The notes under the pieces: model-generated
Seen by the model: the letters and a program-made list of their open reading frames with translations, nothing else
Told to the model about the DNA's origin: nothing
Database searches by the model: none
Program-made: the position numbers and the translations under genes
Source of the DNA: Nitrospirota bacterium
GTDB lineage: Bacteria; Nitrospirota; CAKKRA01; 9FT-COMBO-42-15
Reading direction: 5' to 3'
Assembly: GCA_016214425.1 (NCBI GenBank)
Contig: JACRON010000189.1
Coordinates: forward strand, 1 to 20,170
DNA: 20,170 nt
Part shown: positions 5,575-11,748 of the stretch, one piece after another
Layout of the letters: each line of letters starts with the position of its first letter
Position numbering within the stretch: position 1 is the first letter of the stretch

Positions 5575-5776
5575 AGCCACCACCTCCTACTCCGAACCCT
5601 CCTGCAGAGCCTTCAAGTGTATTCAGCATGTGCTCCCTTGCAATCGTCTCTTCTTTATTATGGTCAAACTGCATAACAGGCTTTGACAGATGCTCCCTCT
5701 GCCATGGGCTTGTCGCTGCACAGCCAACAAGAATGGCTGCTATAATAATAAGCATCAAAAGTCTAAACAGCTTCAT
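5561..5776 (-). CDS. DUF4266 small lipoprotein with GCGCN tail
   Basis: A 71-residue protein. The N-terminus MKLFRLLMLIIIAAILVGCA is a lipoprotein signal with lipobox LVGC (Cys19). The mature part PWQREHLSKPVMQFDHNKEE TIAREHMLNTLEGSAGG ends in a glycine run and the terminal motif GGGGCGCN. The PWxREhLskPxM pattern and the GGGCGCN tail are diagnostic of DUF4266. In other genomes it is usually next to DUF3570, a TlpA-like thioredoxin and often an ApbE flavin transferase; here the first two are present and ApbE is absent. The two C-terminal cysteines could bind metal, carry a modification or be substrates of the neighbouring thioredoxin; this is inference. AGGAGA precedes the ATG. Confidence 0.9.
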   Translation of the reverse strand: MKLFRLLMLIIIAAILVGCAATSPWQREHLSKPVMQFDHNKEETIAREHMLNTLEGSAGGFGVGGGGCGCN

Positions 5777-5796
5777 TTCTCCTCCTATGAAAGATT

Positions 5797-5876
5797 GATT
5801 ACACAGATTTTGGAAATACGATTACACAGATTAAAACAATTCATCTGTGTAATCTGTTTTTGTAATCTGTGTAATC
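5797..5876. repeat. GATTACACAGATT direct and inverted repeats
   Basis: Two direct copies of GATTACACAGATT (5797-5809 and 5820-5832) face two inverted copies (5843-5856 and 5864-5876). The tract can form alternative hairpins and fills the gap between the TlpA-like stop codon and the DUF4266 gene; the last copy overlaps the TlpA stop. It may modulate the ratio of the two gene products or stabilise the mRNA. Confidence 0.75.
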
Positions 5877-6372
5877 ATCTTATCTCCTTCAGAAGTTCTT
5901 TAACCTCTTTTACCCATTTCATCGGATCATTCTTTTCATCAAATCCAAAATGGATAAACCTCACAACCCCTTTTCTGTCTATAATATATGAGGTGGGCAT
6001 TGCCCTTGGCCCGTATGAGCCGACAACCTTTGCGCCAGGGTCTAACAGAACAGTCATTTTAGCCGGGTATCTTGTCAAAAAATCTTCAACACTGCCCTTT
6101 TTAAGGTCAGAATTTACAGCTAAGACAACAAGGTCATTGTCTTTATATGTCTCATAAAATTTATTTAACTCTGGAAATTCCTTTTTGCACGGCGAACACC
6201 ATGTTGCCCAGAAATTTACAAAAATCACCTTTCCCTTATAATCTTTTAGTGAAACCTCTTTTCCATCTATATCCCTTAGAATGAAATCAGGCGCTGACTC
6301 GCCAATGGAGATGCAAAAGGCAGTTGTCGGCATAAGTATCAACATTAGTATTAAAAACAATCTCAATTTCAT
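5875..6372 (-). CDS. TlpA/ResA-type periplasmic thioredoxin-like protein
   Basis: A 165-residue protein from the second ATG (6372), preferred because CGGAGA is 7 bases upstream; the ATG at 6378 lies too close. A signal peptide MKLRLFLILMLILMPTTAFC is followed by the TlpA/AhpC-TSA domain: GESAPDFILRDIDGKEVSLK, then GKVIFVNFWATWCSPCKKEF with the active-site Cys59-Ser-Pro-Cys62, and later ARAMPTSYIIDRKGVVRF-like segments including the cis-Pro in AMPTSYIID. Such proteins reduce disulfides in the periplasm, often for apocytochrome c or metal centres. The neighbours (a c-type cytochrome upstream, Cys-tailed DUF4266 downstream) are plausible clients. Confidence 0.93.
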   Translation of the reverse strand: MKLRLFLILMLILMPTTAFCISIGESAPDFILRDIDGKEVSLKDYKGKVIFVNFWATWCSPCKKEFPELNKFYETYKDNDLVVLAVNSDLKKGSVEDFLTRYPAKMTVLLDPGAKVVGSYGPRAMPTSYIIDRKGVVRFIHFGFDEKNDPMKWVKEVKELLKEIR

Positions 6373-6385
6373 AATCATTCTCCGT

Positions 6386-7444
6386 TTAATTATTCTGACC
6401 GCCTTCAGCTATCCACTGCCTTATTGCCTTATAGTCTTCATCGTTTTCAGTCCAATAGTAGCCGCCTCCATGGTTCTGACCGCCTATCTTGGGCTTAAGC
6501 AATAATAGGCTTTGATCAGGGTTTGCACTATACTCCGCAGTATAATGACCTGGTCCATACTTATCCCATAGTGTGCCACTGACTGTAAGCGATGATCCTG
6601 CATAGGCAGTCAGGTCGTGAGCCTTGCTATAGTCTATCTGTGTGGAATTTGCATCAGGGTAAGAATAATCTATGTCTGACTTCATTACCAGCCTTGTTGT
6701 TGTGGCACCCGGTAAATGGCAGGATGCGCACCGGCTCATGAGTATGGGGAGGATATGTTTTTTGAAGCTGATCCCTGCTTGCGGATAGGATGATAGTGTG
6801 CCATTTCTTGATGTCCAGAGTGCGCCTCTGCTTCCAAATGGAGAATGATGCATGCTGCAGCCCATCCTTGAGGTGCCATCTGAACCTCCTCCTACAGGCG
6901 CTACAGTAGCCATATAAACAACATGGTCGCCATTCTTTACCCATGTCTTGTAAAGCCATGTCCTGGTATCAGCAGGGTTGGCTGGGGTAATGGTCCCATC
7001 TGGATTCTCAGTATAAAGCTTAGTAACAGTGCCATGGCCTGCTACAGCATAAGGGTGACTGGCTATGGGCGTATAAGTCCAGAAGTTGCCTACCTCATTG
7101 CTGGTCATGCTTATCACATTTCCGTCTTTATCCTGCAGTATTACCTCCCCACCTGCAAGAGGCCTTCTTGCAGCCTTATCCTCATAGAGGGTTCCAGCCA
7201 TAGTAAAAATATAGTTTGACGCCTTTCCGTCAGGTCTATGGCAGATACCGCAATCCTCTCCCACCATGTGGGCGCCGATTCCACCACCGTTATCCTTGCC
7301 CGGTGTATGTCCTGTTGGCACAGGCTGCAATACCCTGTCTCTGGCATTAAAATTTTCAAAAACATAATCAACAGCCTTGATACGAATGGCATAGCCAACA
7401 ATAGCCATACAGATTATCAAGAATATAATAATTTTCTTAGTCAT
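6386..7444 (-). CDS. Exported c-type cytochrome with two CxxCH motifs
   Basis: A 352-residue protein from the ATG at 7444; AAGGAG lies 7 bases upstream, while the longer frame from 7477 would place this site inside the gene. After a signal peptide or anchor (KKIIIFLIICMAIVGYAIRI), heme motif 1 is CGICH (65-69). A carboxypeptidase-regulatory-like beta domain follows (about 80-125: MAGTLYEDKAARRPLAGGEV ILQDKDGNV..SNEVGNFW). Motif 2, CASCH (239-243), starts a PSCyt1-like domain (ILPILMSRCASCH ... AIRQWIAEGGQNN). A third motif-like spot, GCSMHHS (195-201), has Cys and two His but is not CxxCH. It is likely a periplasmic or surface electron carrier in the envelope cluster, next to the TlpA-like gene. 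Confidence 0.9.
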   Translation of the reverse strand: MTKKIIIFLIICMAIVGYAIRIKAVDYVFENFNARDRVLQPVPTGHTPGKDNGGGIGAHMVGEDCGICHRPDGKASNYIFTMAGTLYEDKAARRPLAGGEVILQDKDGNVISMTSNEVGNFWTYTPIASHPYAVAGHGTVTKLYTENPDGTITPANPADTRTWLYKTWVKNGDHVVYMATVAPVGGGSDGTSRMGCSMHHSPFGSRGALWTSRNGTLSSYPQAGISFKKHILPILMSRCASCHLPGATTTRLVMKSDIDYSYPDANSTQIDYSKAHDLTAYAGSSLTVSGTLWDKYGPGHYTAEYSANPDQSLLLLKPKIGGQNHGGGYYWTENDEDYKAIRQWIAEGGQNN

Positions 7445-7473
7445 CTTCGTTCTCCTTTCAGAATAAAATCTAA

Positions 7474-8519
7474 TCAATGCTGGTGGTCGCCGCCTCCACC
7501 GCCGCCGCCAGTTCCTCCTGTGGCAAGATCGCCTATGTAAAACTTGCCGCTATATTTATTTGACCATGGCGCTCCGATTAAAAGCTTGGCATTGGGCGCA
7601 GGCGCAAGAAAGGCACCAAAACCCTGATGCATTGCATCGCCATTAAACACTACTGCGGCATTCGCAATGGTAGTGGCTGATCCAATATGCTTGCCCAAAA
7701 ATAGATAGACCTTGCCGCTCATGATAAAGCTGCTGTCCGCTGTTGGCGCGCCCACAGCAATGTCAGTCAGGCTGTCGCCATCAGCATCTACTGCTGCAAG
7801 AGAGGAACCAAAGCGGTAAAACATGTCTGCCCCGTCTATGCGGACTATCAAATCAGCCGGAGGAGGAGAAGAATTCAGGTTAATCGTTCTGGCGCCTGTT
7901 CCACCTTTTACAATATATAAACTTCCTGTGTCGCGGTTTGAGACTATCCCAAGTGTAACAACAGCATTTGGCGCGCCAATAGCTATCTCTCCATAACCAT
8001 TATGTCTTTATGTCCATCGCCATTCAAATCGCCTGAGGCAATGGAAAATCCAAACTTATCAATTGGCCCCTCACCTGCAAGTTTCTTGATGAGAGTAGGA
8101 CCGTTGCTGCCGCCTTTGTAGATATAAACAGCGCCGCAAAGGGATGAATCATCTCCATCTCCATTAATGGCAGTAACAGCAAAAACATCATTATCAACTT
8201 TTGCAAAGGAATAGCCAAAGTTGTCGTCGCCTTTTAGGGTAAAGGCAGGAGCAGAAGAATACCCGCCTGATGAATCGCCCTTATATACATAGACAGCCCC
8301 TAAATTGGAAGATACAGATGCATTAGGCGCGCCTATTACCAAGTCTGCGATTCCATCGCCGTCTACATCAACAAAACCACCTGAGAAGCCCAGTTTACTG
8401 GCAGCAGGTGTTGCGGTCTTTCCATTATTTGGATTGCTGTTTCCTCCGCTTGTTGCTGTGCCACCGCCGCAGCCTGCAGCAATAAAGATTAGTAAGATTA
8501 AACAAATTATCCTTTTCAT
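7474..8519 (-). pseudogene. FG-GAP repeat lipoprotein, frame broken by a 17-nt insertion
   Basis: The gene starts at 8519 with a lipoprotein signal MKRIICLILLIFIAAGCGGG (Cys17 after IAAG) and carries several FG-GAP/integrin-alpha-type repeats with Ca-binding loops: DVDGDGIADLVIGAPNAS, DLNGDGHKDI and DADGDSLTDIAVGAPTA. Reading stops early at 7983 (GHKDIMVMER*). If bases 7984-8000 (17 nt) are left out, the frame reads GHKDIAIGAPNAV, the exact family consensus, and continues open to 7474 as a 342-residue protein ending GGGGGGGDHQH. So the break is a small insertion, not decay. Such lipoproteins are often surface adhesion or substrate-binding scaffolds. It lies between the barrel and cytochrome genes. 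A sequencing or assembly artefact or phase variation is possible. Confidence 0.85.
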
Positions 8520-8534
8520 AATCATCCCCTTTAA

Positions 8535-8562
8535 GTAGGGGTTCAAAATTTTGAACCCCTAC
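8535..8562. repeat. Perfect 28-bp intercistronic palindrome
   Basis: Arms GTAGGGGTTCAAAA / TTTTGAACCCCTAC fold completely, without a loop, between the barrel gene stop (8572) and the FG-GAP lipoprotein start (8519). The GTAGGGG...CCCCTAC ends recur in part at 17466-17472. It may be a dispersed element that also acts as an mRNA stabiliser or partial terminator within the operon. Confidence 0.75.
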
Positions 8563-8571
8563 ATTAATCTG

Positions 8572-9585
8572 TTAAAAGTTCCATGTAAGAGATGCAAACA
8601 CCCTCCAGTCAATCACCTGCTGTATGCCGTTGGCATTCTGATATACAGGCTGCTGATACTTTATCTCAAAACTCCCGCCTGTATTCGGTATCTTTATCTG
8701 GATTGCAGGCGTTACATACACAGCAAAGAGCCCTGTATTTGATGTATCATCCAAAAGGGCTGTGTTTGTTGTAAACCTGTTGTCATAGTCTTTATCCTTG
8801 CCTGCATATACACCGTTCACCTCAAGGCCAATGTTTATATTGTTAAATAGCTGATACCTGCTGACTATATTGGCTGAAAGCTGGTCGCCGAATTCATAGC
8901 CTGAATCGCCCTTTGTTGTAAGATGATAAAATATATTTGCCTGAAGCCATACAGGGTCAAGAAATACCATGCCATTTATCATAAACAATGGATCCCATGA
9001 GCCTGTGCCAGACTGCATCATTGCATGATAAAGCTGGCCGTTCTTATCCTTCTCATTATTTTTTCCTGTTGGTGTTTTAATGCCAAGACCGCCTGAAAAT
9101 CTTAATGTCGGCCTCACTAATTCATCCTGATAAAATGTGTAATAGGCAATTAGCGATGCATCGCCAATGCCGGAGACTGTATCCATCTTCATATCCATTA
9201 CCATGCTTCCAATCCTGTGCCTCATGGTCATATCGTTAATCACATACGGGACAATGGCAATAAGCATAAAATCCTTTGTTACAGGATAGCTGCCTATAAG
9301 GGAATACTTTTGCATTACCATCTCTGTTGGCACCTTGTATTCAGCGGCGCCTTCAGCAAATTTCTTGTCAAGCACATATCCTGGCGTAACCTCAGTGCTT
9401 CCTTCCCTTAAAGGCTTCATATAGGAATATTCATATTGAAGCGATATTCCGAATCTTGATGCAAGCGTTACGCCCGAGCTTGATGCGCCTGCAATGCAGC
9501 AGGATAAACCGCACTCGCCTGCGGCAAAGGCCTCAATTGGAACAAGAAGAACGAGTACCGCTAATAATATCTTTTTGAATATCAT
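8572..9585 (-). CDS. Outer-membrane barrel with N-terminal Cys cluster and Met-rich segment
   Basis: A protein of about 337 residues. The ATG at 9585 is chosen because it starts a standard signal peptide (MIFKKILLAVLVLLVPIEAF, cleavage near AFA-AG); AGGAGG is 12 bases upstream, slightly far. The mature protein opens with GECGLSCCIAGASSSG (Cys25, 29, 30), then barrel strands (FGISLQYEYSYMKPLR, YSLIGSYPVTKDFMLIAIVP, LRFSGGLGIKTPTGK, NIGLEVNGVYAGKDKDYDNRF) and a terminal Phe (FASLTWNF). A stretch DMTMRHRIGSMVMDMKMD (118-135) holds six Met and one His, the kind of cluster that binds Cu(I) or other soft metals. It resembles COG4313-type outer-membrane transporters; substrate unknown. It is second in the envelope operon. 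Confidence 0.75.
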   Translation of the reverse strand: MIFKKILLAVLVLLVPIEAFAAGECGLSCCIAGASSSGVTLASRFGISLQYEYSYMKPLREGSTEVTPGYVLDKKFAEGAAEYKVPTEMVMQKYSLIGSYPVTKDFMLIAIVPYVINDMTMRHRIGSMVMDMKMDTVSGIGDASLIAYYTFYQDELVRPTLRFSGGLGIKTPTGKNNEKDKNGQLYHAMMQSGTGSWDPLFMINGMVFLDPVWLQANIFYHLTTKGDSGYEFGDQLSANIVSRYQLFNNINIGLEVNGVYAGKDKDYDNRFTTNTALLDDTSNTGLFAVYVTPAIQIKIPNTGGSFEIKYQQPVYQNANGIQQVIDWRVFASLTWNF

Positions 9586-9607
9586 AAAACTATTAAACCT
9601 CCTCACA

Positions 9608-9641
9608 CCCCTCACCTAACTCCTCTGAAAAGAGAAAAGGG
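9608..9641. repeat. Degenerate copy of the dispersed palindrome
   Basis: CCCCTCACCTAACTCCTCTG followed by AAAAGAGAAAAGGG matches the family at 3754-3789 and 17261-17296 with mutated arms. It precedes the barrel gene's ribosome-binding site in the 160-bp gap to the upstream gene. The rest of the gap contains short CACAGA/TCTGTG repeats. Confidence 0.5.
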
Positions 9642-9745
9642 CAAGGAAAAATCACAGACAAATAGAATACAGACACAGATATACATAGACCTGTGCATGG
9701 CCTGTGTAAAAAAACTTTTTAATTTTGGATTAAAATAGAGTTAAT

Positions 9746-10180
9746 TTAGGATAGAATTGTTGGTGGTTTTTCTAAGGAAAAATCGTATATCTGAAATGGA
9801 ATATTTAATTTTACAGAATATAAAGAAAGGATACCCAAATTATCATCAAAGGCATAATCGCTGAGAAGATATGGGTCAACCTGTGTCCCTGCCTGCTGTG
9901 TAGCAGCCGTATCATGGCATGGCGACTGGCTTATTCTGCATTGGAAAAGCTCATTAAGCCTTTTCTTTTTTGCCTCTTTAGCATGGTGCGGACAGGGAAT
10001 ATCCTTTTTTGCCTTATCATCCATTAGAGAAAGATTGCAGAATAGGTTGCAGGTTGGCAGCCTCTCGCCATTGTAATTTGACTTTATAACAGCAGCAGCA
10101 ATTGGACTGACAATATTAAGGATTAATACTGCTGCTATTAAAAAAGAGAGTATTATCTTTTCAACCTTTAAGAACCTCAT
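9746..10180 (-). CDS. Small exported Cys/His-rich protein, function unknown
   Basis: A 144-residue protein not recognised as a named family. The N-terminus is a signal peptide or anchor (EKIILSFLIAAVLILNIVSP IAAA). The mature part has a run of potential ligands: CNLFC (44-48), CPHH (63-66), Cys81, and SPCHD (Cys88-His89), then a polar C-terminus with VDPYLLSDYAFDD and the end EKPPTILS. The Cys/His spacing suggests metal or thiol chemistry in the periplasm. It is the first gene of the envelope cluster, 75 bases behind a good promoter. The Shine-Dalgarno is weak (GGCAAAG). Length, composition and position support a real gene; function is inference. Confidence 0.7.
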   Translation of the reverse strand: MRFLKVEKIILSFLIAAVLILNIVSPIAAAVIKSNYNGERLPTCNLFCNLSLMDDKAKKDIPCPHHAKEAKKKRLNELFQCRISQSPCHDTAATQQAGTQVDPYLLSDYAFDDNLGILSLYSVKLNIPFQIYDFSLEKPPTILS

Positions 10181-10254
10181 AATTTATCTTTGCCATTGCA
10201 AGCCAAAGACAAGACAACTATGCAATCTCCCCCTTTTAAGATTTTACTATTATT

Positions 10255-10284
10255 AGTATATATTCAAGAAGCAATCTTTGTCAA
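10255..10284 (-). promoter_or_regulatory. Sigma-70-type promoter of the envelope cluster
   Basis: Minus-strand TTGACA (10284-10279) and TATACT (10260-10255) are 18 bases apart. The -35 box overlaps the stop codon of the DUF3109 gene, and transcription would start about 70 bases before the small Cys/His gene. No other promoter as good is seen within the seven-gene run. Confidence 0.65.
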
Positions 10285-10937
10285 ACAAAATGTCTCTTTG
10301 CATATTTTTGCAGCTTGCCATTAAATTTCTTGCCAAGAAGGGCTGTGATAGTCTTTTCAAGGCTTTTATACATCGGCTCACCAGTTTTGTCTTTCATACA
10401 CGGTATATGCTCAAGAAACGGAGTATCCTGTACAGTAAGCACCTTTTTTCCATCCTTAGTATATACTGACAGGGGATATTGAACGCAGTCCTTCATCTTA
10501 AAAACCTCCCAAGCCATCCCATTTTCCATTGCATAGGTATGTATTGCGCAGTATCTTAGCCCTTTCTTGTTTGTATAAAGAAATACACATGCCCCTTTAT
10601 ATATAAGGAAGCATTTAAACCCCTCGCTTTCCCCAAAGAGCCTTCTTGCTGCCCTTGCCTCGTCAGGATGAATCTCGCAGCCATTCGGACATTGCTTTTC
10701 GCACCTTGCAACAAACCCCTTTTTCTCAATCGCCTCTCTGTTCTCTTTGCTTAAAAACGACTCTATGCCCTTTAAATGACTTCTGACCTTCTTAATCTCG
10801 CTCTCAGGCACTATGCATGCCCTGTAGCAGCACATAGACTTGCACGCATACCTTTCAACATCGCATAAATAAGGAGTGGTAAATATTTTTTTATCAACCA
10901 AAACAGAATCTATCTCTATAAAATTTCCTTTAAACAT
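10281..10937 (-). CDS. DUF3109 family Cys-rich protein
   Basis: A 218-residue protein behind AGGAGG. It follows the DUF3109 (PF11307) pattern: DSVLVDKKIFTTPYLCDVER YACKSMCCYRAC, then ARCEKQCPNGCEIHPDEARA, GACVFLY and LRYCAIH, and a conserved C-terminal WEVFKMKDCVQYPL. At least eleven Cys (25, 32, 36, 37, 41, 79, 83, 87, 109, 117, 130) and His90/His133 could hold metal or an Fe-S cluster; the family is related to YkgJ-type zinc/iron-chelating proteins. No signal peptide is present, so it is cytoplasmic. It is first on the minus strand, divergent from the polyamine operon. It may be cotranscribed with the envelope genes, but a separate promoter overlaps its stop. Function unproven. Confidence 0.85.
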   Translation of the reverse strand: MFKGNFIEIDSVLVDKKIFTTPYLCDVERYACKSMCCYRACIVPESEIKKVRSHLKGIESFLSKENREAIEKKGFVARCEKQCPNGCEIHPDEARAARRLFGESEGFKCFLIYKGACVFLYTNKKGLRYCAIHTYAMENGMAWEVFKMKDCVQYPLSVYTKDGKKVLTVQDTPFLEHIPCMKDKTGEPMYKSLEKTITALLGKKFNGKLQKYAKRHFV

Positions 10938-11173
10938 CTTTCCTCCTAAGACCTATTTGTATCTTTAAAGAAACTTTTTTATATTTTATTTCTTTTTTTC
11001 TTAATTGCAAGAAAAAAAATAAAAAAATTATTTTTGACATGATTTCTGAAATTTTTGTGATGAGTTTCTGTAAATCGGCTCTAAATGCCATTTTGCAATA
11101 AATCACGCCTCAATTTCGCTGAAGCAATGCCTTGTATGGGCAAAAAAAATATACAAGATATTGATTTTTCCTC

Positions 11174-11201
11174 TTGACAATTTAAAATTATTTGATATAT
11201 T
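11174..11201 (+). promoter_or_regulatory. Promoter of the polyamine operon
   Basis: TTGACA (11174-11179) and TATATT (11196-11201) with a 16-base spacer. Transcription would start near 11208, giving a leader of about 110 bases that contains the hairpin at 11220-11255. Confidence 0.65.
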
Positions 11202-11219
11202 TCGCTTTAAGAGGTGAAT

Positions 11220-11255
11220 TTAATCCCGTTAGAGATAAATTTCTAACGGGATTAA
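11220..11255 (+). promoter_or_regulatory. 14-bp stem hairpin in the speD leader
   Basis: TTAATCCCGTTAGA pairs without mismatch with TCTAACGGGATTAA across an 8-base loop. It would form near the 5' end of the mRNA. A short A-rich rather than T-rich tail follows, so it is not a typical terminator. It may be an mRNA-stabilising stem, a protein-binding site or a dispersed palindrome that happened to land here. Confidence 0.6.
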
Positions 11256-11319
11256 GAAAAACTTCATCATTCACAACTAAATATGGGTGCAGCCCAAAAA
11301 GAATGAAAGGGGGAAAAGA

Positions 11320-11748
11320 GTGCAAGCTTTAGGTACTCATTTATTAGTGGAGTTAAAGGATTGCAACTCCAAAATCCTGAATGACATAAAAGAGGTTCAG
11401 GATGCATTAATTGCAGCAGCAAAAAAGGCAAAGGCAACAATAATAGAGACTTCATTCCATGAATTCAGCCCATTCGGCATCAGCGGAATGGTAATAATTG
11501 CAGAATCGCATCTATCAATTCATACATGGCCTGAATATGGATATGCAGCAGTTGACATCTTCACCTGCGGCGACCTGCTAAAGCCGGAAAAGGCAGCAGA
11601 GTATCTCATAGAAAGATTCCAGGCAAAAAATTCATCTCTGGTTGAGATGAAGAGGGGCACAATCTCATTAGGAAGTCAAAAACTACCGCACAAGGTTGTT
11701 GAGGGAGAAGAAATAAGCTATGGAGCCAAAGAGCTTCAAATGGTTTAA
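11320..11748 (+). CDS. speD: S-adenosylmethionine decarboxylase proenzyme
   Basis: A 142-residue class 1B AdoMetDC, which makes decarboxylated SAM for polyamine synthesis. The GTG at 11320 is chosen because AAAGGGGG lies 6 bases upstream. With that start, the cleavage Ser is residue 63 (AES|HLSIHTWPE context), His68 and Cys83 (FTCGD) fall at exactly the positions known for the Thermotoga maritima enzyme. Cleavage before Ser63 would generate the pyruvoyl cofactor on the alpha chain. ETSFHEFSPFGISGMVIIAE is the typical upstream strand. It overlaps speE by 29 bp, so the two are coupled. Length and motifs are complete. Confidence 0.96.
   Translation: MQALGTHLLVELKDCNSKILNDIKEVQDALIAAAKKAKATIIETSFHEFSPFGISGMVIIAESHLSIHTWPEYGYAAVDIFTCGDLLKPEKAAEYLIERFQAKNSSLVEMKRGTISLGSQKLPHKVVEGEEISYGAKELQMV

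Larger units (their letters stand above)
10938..11319. other. AT-rich divergent region between DUF3109 and speD
   Basis: There is no gene. It contains an A/T-rich hairpin near 10993-11018 (arms TTTTTTTCTT / AAGAAAAAAA around AATTGC), a TTGACA at 11034-11039 with no good -10 box, the speD promoter (11174-11201) and the 14-bp stem hairpin (11220-11255). Bases 11060-11160 show nothing recognisable. Confidence 0.6.

Noticed and set aside
5797..5876. CRISPR array
   Set aside because: Repeats are short, partly inverted and irregularly spaced, without unique spacers of constant length or cas genes.
11174..11319. Riboswitch in the speD leader
   Set aside because: Only a single hairpin is visible; no known SAM or polyamine riboswitch core was recognised.
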